This document shows positions 39,047 to 48,929 of a stretch of DNA of 64,000 nt, in pieces (positions within the stretch are counted from its first letter, which is position 1; every line of letters starts with the position of its first letter). A program made the translations under genes and the position numbers. This DNA comes from Candidatus Palauibacter scopulicola (GTDB taxonomy: Bacteria; Gemmatimonadota; Gemmatimonadetes; Palauibacterales; Palauibacteraceae): NCBI RefSeq assembly GCF_947581915.1, contig NZ_CANPWG010000067.1:62001-126000 (forward strand), read 5' to 3'. Below the pieces are notes generated by a model. It worked only from the letters and a program-made list of their open reading frames with translations. It searched no databases and was not told the DNA's origin.

Positions 39047-39830
39047 CGGTGCCCAGGTGACGGCCGTCGGCGTTCATGTACCAGCCCCGCAGTCGCGGCA
39101 GGCGCAGCCCGCCGTCCTCGGTCAGGCCCTCGAAGGTGATGTACTCGCCGTCGTTCGCGCTCTCGTCGTGGTAGAAGCGGCAACCCACGAGCTGCGCGGT
39201 CGCGGGGTCGAAGTAGAAGTACCATGTGTCGCCGCCGGTATCGGGGTCGTAGGTGACCCGGACGGCGTGGACCTCCCGGTCCATGAAGGCGGTCTCGACG
39301 ATCTCGGGGTCGAGGTGGGCGCCGGGGTCGGGGATCTTCATCGGAAGACCCGCCAGGAACCCGTAGTAGCTGCGCCAGAACATCCCGTCCTCGCGATGGA
39401 GGCGCATGCGCTCGCGGTCCGCGTCGGGGAGGTCCGCCTGCGCGACCCCGTCCACGGTGGCGGACCAGCCGTCGGCCGCCGTCTCGTACTCGATCGAGGA
39501 GCCGCGATAGCGGCCGGAGAGGGCGAAGTCGCGCTCGTCCGGGCCGAACTCCAGGTCGACGGCGACGCGTTCCCCGCCCTCTCCGTCGGTCCCGGCCCAC
39601 GACATAGAAATGGAGCGGGTGCCCCAGACACCGCCCGGATCGTGGAAGGCCACGGACCGCGCCACGAGTTCCTGCGCGGGGGTGAGGTCAGCTTCCGCGG
39701 CCGAGCCGGAGGCGTCCTCGTCCGCCGGGGGACGAGGGCCGCAGGCGGCGGCGAGCAGGACGAGCCCGGCCATGGACGCAGTGCGGGAAGCGGGTCGGAA
39801 CGCCGGTCGAAACATCCTTGGAGTCTTCAT
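39015..39830 (-). CDS. Lipoprotein of DUF6503-like type
   Basis: Two hundred and seventy-one residues from ATG 39830. The leader ends LVLLAAACGP, a lipobox. The domain begins AQELVARSVAFHDPGGVWGTRSISMSW, a HDPxGxW signature I associate with DUF6503, then a beta-rich lolA-like barrel with DTWYFYFDPATAQLVGCRFYH and GLRLPRLRGWYMNADGRHLG. Such proteins probably bind a hydrophobic ligand in the periplasm. Divergent from the FKBP gene. The stop lies in an 18-bp repeat. Confidence 0.75.
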   Translation of the reverse strand: MKTPRMFRPAFRPASRTASMAGLVLLAAACGPRPPADEDASGSAAEADLTPAQELVARSVAFHDPGGVWGTRSISMSWAGTDGEGGERVAVDLEFGPDERDFALSGRYRGSSIEYETAADGWSATVDGVAQADLPDADRERMRLHREDGMFWRSYYGFLAGLPMKIPDPGAHLDPEIVETAFMDREVHAVRVTYDPDTGGDTWYFYFDPATAQLVGCRFYHDESANDGEYITFEGLTEDGGLRLPRLRGWYMNADGRHLGTDEVGTIRVGP

Positions 39831-39907
39831 GCCTGATACTAGCAACGCGCGCTGAAACGCCGCTACATTCGGGCGATTCGCCACTATCCACTCTCGGAGG
39901 CAATTCC

Positions 39908-40504
39908 ATGCAGCGTGATATGACATTGAACGGGTTTCGGGCCGTGGCGGCCCTGCTCCTGGCGCCGCTCGCCATTGCGTGCGCGGGCGACGCGGGGGAG
40001 GCGGCGGAGAGCGGCGCGGAGGGCGAGGCAGCGGAAGCGGCCGAGACGGCCGGCTCGCCCGAGGGGGCCGGCACGCCCGAGGGTGTGATCACGGATCTCC
40101 GGGAGATGACGTTCGCCGATGAACTCGCGGTCGACCTCGATGCGATGGAGGAGACCGAGAGCGGCCTCTTCATCCAGGTGCTGCAGGGGGGGAGCGGACC
40201 GCCGGCCGGCTACGGCGACGAGATGGGCGTCCACTATACCGTCTGGCTTCCCAACGGGAGCAAGGTGGACTCGAGCCACGATCACGACCCGCCCGAACCG
40301 CTCGAAATGGTCCTCGGTTCGACCGCCCTGATCGACGGCTGGGTGGAGGGGGTCACCGGCATGCGGATGGGCGAGCGCCGCAAGCTCGTGCTGCCGTACC
40401 ATCTCGCGTATGGGACGGAGGGACGGCCGCCGGCGATTCCCGCCTATTCGCCGCTCGTGTTCGAGGTCGAACTCGCGGAGCACATTCCCACCGGGGAAGG
40501 TTGA
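39908..40504 (+). CDS. FKBP-type peptidyl-prolyl isomerase lipoprotein
   Basis: One hundred and ninety-eight residues, ATG 39908 with GGAGG upstream. Lipobox LAIACAG, an Ala/Glu-rich linker (about 26-60), then the FKBP domain: GYGDEMGVHYTVWLPNGSKVDSS, LGSTALIDGWVEGVTGMRMG, RRKLVLPYHLAYG and IPAYSPLVFEVELAE. The strand and loop order is complete. It would speed prolyl isomerisation in protein folding outside the cytoplasm. The FAH gene follows 34 bases on. Confidence 0.92.
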   Translation: MQRDMTLNGFRAVAALLLAPLAIACAGDAGEAAESGAEGEAAEAAETAGSPEGAGTPEGVITDLREMTFADELAVDLDAMEETESGLFIQVLQGGSGPPAGYGDEMGVHYTVWLPNGSKVDSSHDHDPPEPLEMVLGSTALIDGWVEGVTGMRMGERRKLVLPYHLAYGTEGRPPAIPAYSPLVFEVELAEHIPTGEG

Positions 40505-40538
40505 TCGTGGTCCGGACCGGGGCGGCCGGGACGGGGCG

Positions 40539-41396
40539 GTGACCGCGTACGTCCGTTACCTCGCGCCGGGTGCCACGGAGCACGGGGACGCCGCGGCCTC
40601 CGGAAACGGCGGCGGCCGCTGGGGGGTCGTGGAGGATGAGGTCCTCGCGGACGGAACCATCGAGGACGGCATGGTGGAGGAACTGGCGGCGCCTCCCTTC
40701 CGCGGGGAGGTTCGCACCGGGAGCCGGATGCGGCTCGATGAGCTTCACCTCCTCGCGCCGGCGACCCCGTCGAAGGTCATCGCGGTGGGTCTGAACTACC
40801 GGAGCCACCTCGACAACAGCCCGATTGGGACGCGCCCGGAGCCCACGGTGCCTCCCCTGTTCGCCAAGCTGCCGAGTTCGATCGTCGGGCCGGACGCCGC
40901 GATCGAGATTCCCCCGGACGCGGAAGTCGTCCACGCGGAGGGAGAAGTCGTCGTCGTGATCGGTCGCGCGGCGCGTCACGTCAGCCCGGAGGAGGCTGGC
41001 GATCGCGTTTTCGGCGTGACGGCCGGCAACGACGTGAGCGAGCGGGTCTGGCAGCGCGACGACCTGCAGTGGCTCAGGGCCAAGGGCAGCGATTCGTTCG
41101 GGCCGCTCGGTCCGCGCATCGTGACCGGCGCGGCGTGGGAGGACCTGCGCCTGCGCACACGTCTCAACGGCGAGGTCGTGCAGGACGCGCGCACCTCGGA
41201 TCTCATCTTCTCCATCCCCGAGATCATCGCCTACGCGAGCCGCTACTTCACGCTCCTTCCGGGCGACGTTATCTACACGGGAACTCCCGGGAAGACCTCG
41301 GCGATCTCCGCCGGCGACCGGGTGGAGGTGGAGGTGGAGGGGGTCGGCGTTCTGGCGAACGACGTGAAGGTCGAAGCACCGAAGGATCGGACATGA
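40539..41396 (+). CDS. Fumarylacetoacetate hydrolase family protein
   Basis: Two hundred and eighty-five residues from GTG 40539. Core motifs of the FAH fold: KVIAVGLNYRSHLDN, PPLFAKLPSSIVGPDAAIEIP, VVHAEGEVVVVIGRAARHV (metal-binding Glu pair), VFGVTAGNDVSERVWQ, KGSDSFGPLGPRIVT and LLPGDVIYTGTPGKTSAI. The family cleaves C-C bonds or hydrates/decarboxylates in aromatic and sugar-acid breakdown; the exact reaction is not decided. Stop overlaps the M14 gene's first ATG. Confidence 0.92.
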   Translation: MTAYVRYLAPGATEHGDAAASGNGGGRWGVVEDEVLADGTIEDGMVEELAAPPFRGEVRTGSRMRLDELHLLAPATPSKVIAVGLNYRSHLDNSPIGTRPEPTVPPLFAKLPSSIVGPDAAIEIPPDAEVVHAEGEVVVVIGRAARHVSPEEAGDRVFGVTAGNDVSERVWQRDDLQWLRAKGSDSFGPLGPRIVTGAAWEDLRLRTRLNGEVVQDARTSDLIFSIPEIIAYASRYFTLLPGDVIYTGTPGKTSAISAGDRVEVEVEGVGVLANDVKVEAPKDRT

Positions 41397-44300
41397 TGAA
41401 GGCACCGAGAGCCGTGAGGCTCGGGCTGGCGTTCGCGGCGGCGTTCGCGGCGCCTCCGGCTTCCCGCGGGCTCGACGCCCAGCAGGCGCCGGATCTCGCC
41501 ACGCTGTTCGATTTGGGGACGCTCGTGCTCGATACGAACGGCGACAGCGTGCCCGATCTCGTGAACGCCGCGCTCGTGCTCGGGGAGGGTCCGTCATCGA
41601 GCGTCCTCGCGGCGGCGGCCGAGGTCGCCGCGCGGCTGGGTTTCGAGACGATGGCGATGGACCTGCCGCTGTCCCGGAACCCGGAGGGCGGCCAGATCGG
41701 GATCGTGGTGGGGCGGAGCGGACTGGAGGGCGCCGGCCTGCGTGCGCCCGGCATTGACCCCGCCTCGCTCGACTCGGGAGAAGGCGCCGTGGCGGTGCGC
41801 GAGGAGGGCGGACGCACCTGGGTGCTCGTGGTCGGCGGGGACGACGAGGGGCTGCGGGCGGCGGCCCGCCTGTTCGCGGGCGTCCTGCCGCACACGCGAA
41901 CGCTGTCGACCGCGAAGCTGGACCGCGTCCGGGACGACCTCGCCGAGACGCTGGAGGCGGGGGGCGTGGCGGGCGCCGCCGTGCGCCTGACCCAGGCGAG
42001 GGTCAGAGCGGGCCAGGCCGGCGTGGGACGCGTGATCGCCGAGATCGACGTCGATGACGCGGACCTGGCCATTGCCGCGGAACTCCTCCGGGGCCTCGCC
42101 GCGGGCGACGTGGCCCCCGACCCCGGCGAGCCGGAAGCGGCGGAGGCCGAGGCAGAGGAAGAGACGGAGGGCGAGTCGGCCGACGCGGAGACGCCCCCGG
42201 CACGTCTGGCCTACCCGGGGCTCGAATCGGTGGAGGCGCGGCTGGCGGGCGGCCCCACGATCCGGATCGCCGGCCGCGCGGCGCCGGATGCCCCGGGGCC
42301 GATCCCGGGCCGGCCGGGCAGCGGCGGCAAGAACGACATGGATCTCTCCAACCTCTACACCTCCGACGGGCTGCTCGGCGGCGGGGTGCTCCCGAACCGC
42401 GTGGACGCGATGCTGGCGCCCGGCGAGGGAGGCGTTGACGGCCTGCCCGACCTGGCGGGGAGGCTCGGACTCGAATCGACCGGGCTCACGGTGCCGCTCG
42501 TCGTCCCGGCCGCGTCGATCGAAGGGGCCGCCGCCCGGCCCACGCTGGTCCTGGCCGGGGTGGACAACGCCCTGACCCGGCAGCTCGCCGACAGCGCGAA
42601 GATCGATACGGGGTCGCTCGCCCCCGGCGAGGGGCTCATCGAGGTGGTGCCGGCGGCCTTCGGGTCCAAACCGGCCCTCGTCGTCTCCGGCGCGGACGCG
42701 GCCGGGGCCGAGCGCGCGCTCGATCAGCTGGCCCGGACGTTTCCGCACCTCGCGGAGCGCGGCGACGACCGGCCCACCGTCGATGACGTCGAGCGCGGCC
42801 TGTGGGACGCCCTGTCCGGCCACTCGCCCGTGGGCCAGGCGGCGATCGGCCTCTACAAGCTCGGCCGCATCGCCGACAAGCTCGCGGACCGGCAGATCGC
42901 CCGCGCGGACGTGCTGCTCTCCGTCGAGAAGGCAGACGCCGGCCTCGAGGCGTACGTGCAGGCCCGGGCGGCGGAAGCGCTCGGGCTCGCCGAGCCCGCC
43001 GCCGTCGAGGTCACGGTCGACGATCGCGATGTTCAGCGGGCGACCACCATCTTCGCCGACACGCTCGCGCTGCCGTCGGAAGTCGACCGCTTCCGGGAAC
43101 TGTTCCGCGCCCAGGTCCTCCCGGCGGCCGGATCCGCCGGCTCGGGCGGCCCCATTCGGGTGGAGGCCCGCCTCAGCGAGCCGCCGGAGATCCGCCGCGA
43201 GCTGGAGCGGGAGGCGCGGGACGCGCTCATCGAAGCGGGGGCTCCGGTAGACGCGGTCGAGGTCCGCGTCCTCTCCGCCTTCAAGCAGGGGTATTCCTGG
43301 CTCGAAGAAGTGATTCTGCCGCAACTCGCGGGCCGGGACCCCGGCGACATCGGCGAGATCGTCATCCGCTTCCGCCGCAACGACCCACCGCCGGAGTGGC
43401 CGCAGCAGGCGATCCACACCCCCGTCCGCTGGCTGCACGAGATCTTCCCCATCGATGAGGTGTTCGCCCGCGAACTCGGCGTCGAGCTGGAGCGGATCCG
43501 CTTCGAGCAGACGACCGAGGGACCGACCTACGAGGTGACGGTCACGGATGCGGGCGGCGACGAGCTACTGTCGGACGAGTTCGAGCCCCACCGGGTGCTG
43601 CGTCCCTATTTCGACCGCTTCCGGGACTACGAGCACGTCCGCGTGACGACCGGGTGGATCCGCGCCGCGGCGGGAGGCCGCACGCTCGTCGACGAGCGCA
43701 TCGTCACGGACCCCGAGGCCTTCTGGGACCACTACCAGAGCGTTGTTCTCCCGGCCATCTACGACTACGTGATGGACCGGCACGACGGCATCCCCGAGGG
43801 CGGCAACGCGGACGCGCCCTACTTCGGCGAACTCACCGTCGAGCTCGAGATGAGCGAGCCCAACTACCGGCTCGAGATCGACAACGAGATTCACGCGCCG
43901 ATGGACGCCCTCCACGAGGAGATCTACTTCGGCACGATCGAGTTTTTCGATCTCATCGGCCGAAACTCCCGCGGGCAGGGGCTGACCTTCCCCGGCCGCA
44001 TCCTCCCCGTCATGCGGCCGCGCGGCGACGGGCGGCCGGCGGAACTCCGGGTGAGCTTCACGGGGTTCGCCACCTCCCGGCCCGCGGTGGTCGTCGCCTT
44101 CGAGGATGCGGCGGGCGCGGCGGACACGATGCGGCTCGACATCCCGAAGACCGGCCTCGAGCGCCCGTCCGCCAGGCTGGCCATCGTGCGCGCCGGCGAG
44201 CCGGGGATCGCGCACCTCGGGCTTCGCGTCCGCGTCGACACGGACGCCGACATGCGCGACAGCCTCCTGAACTACGCATCGCCGCGGCAGGTCGACCGGA

Positions 44301-45697
44301 GCATGGTCTCCGCCGAGCAGGTAGAAGCCACGGTGCGCGAGATCGAGGCGCTGCGCGCGGGCGGCCTCTACGCCCCCTCGCTGGCCTGGGCCGGGCTCGG
44401 TTCGCTCGAGGTCTGGGCCGAATGGACGCACGAGCAGGACCCGGAGTCCCGCCGCACCGCCCGGCTCGCGGCGAACGGGACGCCGCCGGCGCTCCCTGAC
44501 TGGCGCTCTCTCCTGCCCGAAGGCTGGAGCTACGCGGGCGAGCGCCTCGTCCAGTGGGAAACGCCCATGCCCCCCCCGGAGGGTCACGGGATCCTGGCCA
44601 TGATGGCCGAGGCCTTCGAGGAAGTGACGATGTACAAGGTCGGCGAGTCCTACCTGGGCCGGGACATCTGGGCGGCGGATCTCATGCCCCCGATCGCGGC
44701 GTCGCACTGGTCGCGCGTGAAGGCGACGACCTTCAAGCCCACGCTCATGCACTCCGCGCGGCAGCACGCGAACGAGGTTTCCTCGACGAGCCACGTCCTG
44801 CGGCACGCGGAACTCCTCCTCACGGATCCCGGGGAGCGGGCCAAGCTCGACGATGTGAACGTCATCATCCATCCGTTCACGAACCCCGACGGCGCCCAGC
44901 TCGCGTACGACCTGTACCGGATCACGCCGGACTTCATCCTGCACGCAGGCTACCTGGCGTCGCTGGGCGTCGACGTGATGACGGGGTCGCGCGACGATCA
45001 TCCCATCTACCCCGAGGCACCCGTCAGAAACCGGCTGTGGGGCCGCTGGCTGCCGGACATCTTCCTGAACCCGCACGGATACCCCTCCCACCAGGTCGTG
45101 CAGTTGTTCAGCGAATACTCGGGTCTCGTGCGGCGGGGGCGCGTGACCGAGCGCAACTGGGGCCTGAACAAGGGCTGGTTCATGCCGGGATTCGGCTACG
45201 TCGACAGTCCCGAATACCCCCGGCACCGCGACGCGGCGTTCGAGATCCGCGACTACATCACGCGCGGGATCAATTCGAACCGCGACGTGTTCACGATGAA
45301 CCAGCGCACCTATGCGCGCTACCGCCGCTACGGAGCCGCCTACGATCCGGATGTGTTCCGGCTCCCGATGACCGACAGCGTGCTCATCGAGATGCCGCTG
45401 CGGGGATCGAGCGGCGAGTCCCGGTTCGGGTTCGACCCGCGCATCACGATCTGGTCCGGAACGACGGAAGCCCCGGACGAGACGGCGTACGGCCCGTGGA
45501 TGGAGCTGGTCGCCAAGGCGGGGCTCTCGTGGAACGAGGCGCTGCTCGACTACCTGTACGAGGGAGAGCACGAAGTGAAGCGCTCCGGCTCGTCTTTCTT
45601 CGGCGGCGTGGCGCTGCGCATGAACCGTCCGCGGCCGCCCGAGGAGGACGAGGAATCGGAAGCGGACACCGTCACGACGAACGGCGGGGGCTCGTAA
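41393..45697 (+). CDS. Very large M14-family zinc carboxypeptidase-like protein
   Basis: A 1434-residue exported protein (leader to about 28). The M14 domain is at the C-terminal third: HSARQHANEVSSTSHV with His1125 and Glu1128 (HxxE zinc ligands), INPFTNPDG-like IHPFTNPDGAQLAYDL, and NPHGYPSHQ with His1228 as third ligand. The first 1000 residues have at least two related stretches beginning DLxNLxTxxGLLGxxxPNRVDAMLAPGEGG and DLATLFDLGTLVLDTNGDSVPDLVNA, suggesting duplicated beta-alpha modules of unknown role. It should trim peptides outside the cell or in the periplasm. Coupled to the FAH gene by ATGA overlap. Confidence 0.85.
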   Translation: MMKAPRAVRLGLAFAAAFAAPPASRGLDAQQAPDLATLFDLGTLVLDTNGDSVPDLVNAALVLGEGPSSSVLAAAAEVAARLGFETMAMDLPLSRNPEGGQIGIVVGRSGLEGAGLRAPGIDPASLDSGEGAVAVREEGGRTWVLVVGGDDEGLRAAARLFAGVLPHTRTLSTAKLDRVRDDLAETLEAGGVAGAAVRLTQARVRAGQAGVGRVIAEIDVDDADLAIAAELLRGLAAGDVAPDPGEPEAAEAEAEEETEGESADAETPPARLAYPGLESVEARLAGGPTIRIAGRAAPDAPGPIPGRPGSGGKNDMDLSNLYTSDGLLGGGVLPNRVDAMLAPGEGGVDGLPDLAGRLGLESTGLTVPLVVPAASIEGAAARPTLVLAGVDNALTRQLADSAKIDTGSLAPGEGLIEVVPAAFGSKPALVVSGADAAGAERALDQLARTFPHLAERGDDRPTVDDVERGLWDALSGHSPVGQAAIGLYKLGRIADKLADRQIARADVLLSVEKADAGLEAYVQARAAEALGLAEPAAVEVTVDDRDVQRATTIFADTLALPSEVDRFRELFRAQVLPAAGSAGSGGPIRVEARLSEPPEIRRELEREARDALIEAGAPVDAVEVRVLSAFKQGYSWLEEVILPQLAGRDPGDIGEIVIRFRRNDPPPEWPQQAIHTPVRWLHEIFPIDEVFARELGVELERIRFEQTTEGPTYEVTVTDAGGDELLSDEFEPHRVLRPYFDRFRDYEHVRVTTGWIRAAAGGRTLVDERIVTDPEAFWDHYQSVVLPAIYDYVMDRHDGIPEGGNADAPYFGELTVELEMSEPNYRLEIDNEIHAPMDALHEEIYFGTIEFFDLIGRNSRGQGLTFPGRILPVMRPRGDGRPAELRVSFTGFATSRPAVVVAFEDAAGAADTMRLDIPKTGLERPSARLAIVRAGEPGIAHLGLRVRVDTDADMRDSLLNYASPRQVDRSMVSAEQVEATVREIEALRAGGLYAPSLAWAGLGSLEVWAEWTHEQDPESRRTARLAANGTPPALPDWRSLLPEGWSYAGERLVQWETPMPPPEGHGILAMMAEAFEEVTMYKVGESYLGRDIWAADLMPPIAASHWSRVKATTFKPTLMHSARQHANEVSSTSHVLRHAELLLTDPGERAKLDDVNVIIHPFTNPDGAQLAYDLYRITPDFILHAGYLASLGVDVMTGSRDDHPIYPEAPVRNRLWGRWLPDIFLNPHGYPSHQVVQLFSEYSGLVRRGRVTERNWGLNKGWFMPGFGYVDSPEYPRHRDAAFEIRDYITRGINSNRDVFTMNQRTYARYRRYGAAYDPDVFRLPMTDSVLIEMPLRGSSGESRFGFDPRITIWSGTTEAPDETAYGPWMELVAKAGLSWNEALLDYLYEGEHEVKRSGSSFFGGVALRMNRPRPPEEDEESEADTVTTNGGGS

Positions 45698-45771
45698 CGC
45701 ATACTTGCTCGGGCCCGGCTTGGGAAATCAGGTTGGGGCGTTCTCGCACCGTTCAACGCAGGGGAATCCCG

Positions 45772-46260
45772 ATGCACATATCGAAGAAAAGCTCGAACCT
45801 TTTTCCGACCGCCGCCCCGTGGAGCGCTATCCGCGGGTCGGTCTGGATGGCGGCGGTCGCGCTCATCCTCGGCGCCTCGAGCCTCGCGGGCCAGGAGGAG
45901 GGCGGCGACCCGGCGGAGACGGAGGAGGGCGCGGCGGCCGCGAACACGACCCAGGGCGTGTTCAGCGAGGAACAGGCCACGCGCGGCGAAGACGTCTTCT
46001 GGAACATCTGCGCGGAATGTCACTTCGAGGAGGACTTCGGGGGTCCGTTCATCCAGTCCTGGGCCGGCGCCTCGGTGAAGGACCTCGTGGACGAGATCGT
46101 GGCCACGATGCCGGAGGACAACCCGGGCGGGATGCCGATGGAACAGTACGTCGACGTCGTCGCCTACATGTTCAAGATCAACGGCATGCCGACCGGCGAC
46201 GACGAACTCACCGAGGAGAACGTGGAGGCGGTGGAGATCGCGGTGGAGATCGACCCCTGA
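45772..46260 (+). CDS. Class I c-type cytochrome
   Basis: One hundred and sixty-two residues, ATG 45772. Signal peptide to about SSLAGQ, acidic linker, then a single haem site CAECH (Cys80, Cys83, His84) following ATRGEDVFWNIC; a Met in GGMPMEQYVDVVAYM is the probable axial ligand. The order matches small class I cytochromes that carry electrons to membrane oxidases or dehydrogenases. The next gene starts within 50 bases, so both may be co-transcribed. Confidence 0.9.
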   Translation: MHISKKSSNLFPTAAPWSAIRGSVWMAAVALILGASSLAGQEEGGDPAETEEGAAAANTTQGVFSEEQATRGEDVFWNICAECHFEEDFGGPFIQSWAGASVKDLVDEIVATMPEDNPGGMPMEQYVDVVAYMFKINGMPTGDDELTEENVEAVEIAVEIDP

Positions 46261-46300
46261 TGCCGTGACGGATTCTCCTTCAGCGGAACCGAGCGCGGGG

Positions 46301-48868
46301 ATGACCGCCATGCGACACCGAACGTCTTCCGTGGTGCTCCTGGCTTTGCTGGGTCTGGCCGTGGCCGGGCTCCGGGCGCGTCCCGCCAGCGCACAGGTAC
46401 CGAAGGTCACCGCCGGACAGGTGACGGACCGGGAGACCCTGCGGGGATTCGTGACCTGGGCCGCATCCGTCGCGGCCTCCATCACGGACATCAACCAGGG
46501 ATCGCAACTGATCCAGGCGGTCCGGACGGAGGGCAGCGACTACAACTCCGGCAACATGTACCTGATCTTCATGACCCTCGACGGTCAGGTGTTCATTCAC
46601 GGGGAAGACCCCAACCTGGACGGCACGAATGTCTTCGGGGTCGTGGACGAAAACGGGAACCCGGTCGTTCAGCAACTGCTCGCCGCCGGGGCGGCCGGGG
46701 GCGGGTTCGTCGAGTGGTGCTGGGACGACCCGAACGACCCGAACGACCCCCGCTGCAAGGACAGCTACGCGCTCCAGCACTTCTCTCCGGTGGCCGGAGT
46801 GGACCTGGTCGTGGTCGGGGGATACTACCAGGATCTGTCCGGCGCGGGGCAGCCGCTGCCGCCGGTCCCGCTCCCCGAGATTTCCGCCGCCGACGTCGTG
46901 GACCGGGAGACCCTCCGGCAGTTCGTGGACGGGACGGTCGTCTGGCTGAGGGAGCTCGTGGGTCAGGTCGGCTTCGAGCGCGCGAACGAATGGAAGGCCC
47001 TTCTGCGGGAAGAGGGGGGACACTTCAAGTCCGGTCCCATCTATCTCTTCATCTTCACTCCCCAGGGGTTCGTCATCTTCCACGGCGCCGACGCGTGGCG
47101 GGAAGGGCGGCAGGTGCTGGACAACACCGACTTCCAGGGGCGGATGTTCGTGAGGGACGTCATTGCCGTCGCCCAAGGGGGCGGGGGCTTCGTCGAGTAC
47201 TTCTGGGACGACCCGACGGTCCAGGGGGACGAGGACACCGGAACCCCCAAGGTGAGTTACGCCGTCTCGCTGGAGAGCGACCTGCCCGTCTTCCAGGGCG
47301 TCGAGTTCATCGTAGGAGCCGGGTTCTACCGGAACTTCTCCACCGCGGAAGCGGAGGCGGCCGCGGAGGACTGGCTCGAACGGTTCGGCCGCTCGGTGGC
47401 GAGCCAGGCCATGGAGATGATCGGCAACCGCGTGGCGCACTCTCACCGGAGTCCCGACCAGGTGACGGTCGGCGGTCGCACGATCGACCTCGCCGCGCTG
47501 AATGCCGGGAGCGGGCTGCTCGGTGGCCTCAACGCCCTGGCCCCCGCGGCCTCCCCCACGAGCCGGATGGCGCCGACCGGGTTCCTCCCCGCGTCCGTCG
47601 GGGGGCTGCTGGGCGAGACGTCTTTCCAACTCTCCAGTCAGGATGCGGGGGACGGAGGCGGCTACTCGCTGTGGGGCGCCGGAGAGATGATGCGGTTCTC
47701 GAGCGGCGACGGTGCGAGATTCCACGACGGCGAAGTCGTCACGGCCGCCCTCGGGGCCGACTACGCGTTCGGATCGATGCTCGCGGGGCTCGCGGTGTCC
47801 CACAGCCTGGGGTCGGGCGGATTCGAACTGGGACGCGCCGGGGAGGACGACGTCGGCGACGTGTCGACATCGCTGACCAGCGCGTTTCCCTACGCGCGGC
47901 TCGCGCTCAGCAACCGCCTCTCCGTCTGGGGCGTGGCCGGGTACGGCTTCGGCCAGCTCGACATCTCGGGCGGCGGCGAGCAGGACCCGACGAGCGACAT
48001 CGGGATGCGCATGGCCGGCCTCGGAGCGCACGGCGAGCTTGTGGGAGCCGACGATCCGGACGGCTTCGAACTCGCGCTGCGGGCGGACGGCTTCGTGGCG
48101 CAGATGACCTCCGACGAGGTCGAGAGCCGGAGCGAACTCATGGCCGACGTGAGTCGCGTGCGGGCCATGCTCGAAGCCCACAAGGGATACTCGCTGAGCG
48201 GCGGAGAGCTGGTCCAGCCACAGCTTCGCGTCGGCATGCGCCACGATGGCGGTGATGTGGAGACCGGGCTGGGCATGGAGCTGGGCGCCGCCCTGGCCTT
48301 CCTCGACCCCGATCGGGGCCTCACAATCTCCGTGCACGGCCGCACGCTCGTGACGCACGAGCAGAGCGACTACGAGGAGTGGGGACTCGGCGGGTCGATC
48401 ACGCTCAACCCGCAGGGCGGCGGGCGAGGGCTGTCGCTCCGCGCGAGCCCTTCCTGGGGGTCGACGGCGAGCGGTCTGGCGCGGCTGTGGGCGCAGGGGG
48501 CGACCGGGTTGACGCCGAACGGGTACGGCTACGGCTTCGGCAGCCGCCGGCTGGATGCGGAAGTCGGATACGGCGTCGACGCGCTGTCGGGCCGGGGCAC
48601 CTTCACGCCGTACGCGAGACTGGTGCTGTCGGAGCATCCGGGCGCGGGGCCGTCCGGCGCGGGCCAGGGCGGCGCGGGGCCGTTCCAGGGTCCGGTCGCG
48701 CTGATGCCGCTCCACGCATCGGGGCAGAGCCTGTACGGCTACCACATGGGCGGGCGTCTCAACGTCGGCTCGGGCCTCTGGCTGAACGTCGAGGCGGGCC
48801 GGAACGCCTACGGCGCCGCGTCGGGCCCGGCGAACAGCGTGACGCTCAACCTCGCCATGAACTGGTAG
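46301..48868 (+). CDS. Cache-domain protein fused to an outer-membrane beta-barrel
   Basis: From ATG 46301 about 855 residues with a signal peptide ending RPASAQ; ATG 46310 and GTG 46265 are other possible starts. Two Cache-like sensory units follow (about 15-170 and 175-330 of the mature part), each with VxDRETLRxFV, a GSxYxSGxxYLxxxxxxGxVxxHG-type core and GGGFVEYxWDDP. The rest (from about 440) is Gly/Ser-rich, beta-strand repeats like autotransporter barrels, ending TLNLAMNW with a C-terminal aromatic. Cache domains normally sit in inner-membrane chemoreceptors; a Cache-plus-barrel architecture in the outer membrane is unusual. Confidence 0.82.
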   Translation: MTAMRHRTSSVVLLALLGLAVAGLRARPASAQVPKVTAGQVTDRETLRGFVTWAASVAASITDINQGSQLIQAVRTEGSDYNSGNMYLIFMTLDGQVFIHGEDPNLDGTNVFGVVDENGNPVVQQLLAAGAAGGGFVEWCWDDPNDPNDPRCKDSYALQHFSPVAGVDLVVVGGYYQDLSGAGQPLPPVPLPEISAADVVDRETLRQFVDGTVVWLRELVGQVGFERANEWKALLREEGGHFKSGPIYLFIFTPQGFVIFHGADAWREGRQVLDNTDFQGRMFVRDVIAVAQGGGGFVEYFWDDPTVQGDEDTGTPKVSYAVSLESDLPVFQGVEFIVGAGFYRNFSTAEAEAAAEDWLERFGRSVASQAMEMIGNRVAHSHRSPDQVTVGGRTIDLAALNAGSGLLGGLNALAPAASPTSRMAPTGFLPASVGGLLGETSFQLSSQDAGDGGGYSLWGAGEMMRFSSGDGARFHDGEVVTAALGADYAFGSMLAGLAVSHSLGSGGFELGRAGEDDVGDVSTSLTSAFPYARLALSNRLSVWGVAGYGFGQLDISGGGEQDPTSDIGMRMAGLGAHGELVGADDPDGFELALRADGFVAQMTSDEVESRSELMADVSRVRAMLEAHKGYSLSGGELVQPQLRVGMRHDGGDVETGLGMELGAALAFLDPDRGLTISVHGRTLVTHEQSDYEEWGLGGSITLNPQGGGRGLSLRASPSWGSTASGLARLWAQGATGLTPNGYGYGFGSRRLDAEVGYGVDALSGRGTFTPYARLVLSEHPGAGPSGAGQGGAGPFQGPVALMPLHASGQSLYGYHMGGRLNVGSGLWLNVEAGRNAYGAASGPANSVTLNLAMNW

Positions 48869-48929
48869 GAGACGTGGTTGGGGCCGGTCGCCCATACCCA
48901 GGTGGCCCACCCCGCCGGCCGCCAGCGTC

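Noticed and set aside
46280-48910. 876-codon minus-strand frame opposite the Cache-barrel gene
   Set aside because: Composition typical of a shadow in GC-rich DNA; the plus strand has a signal peptide, domains and a proper end.
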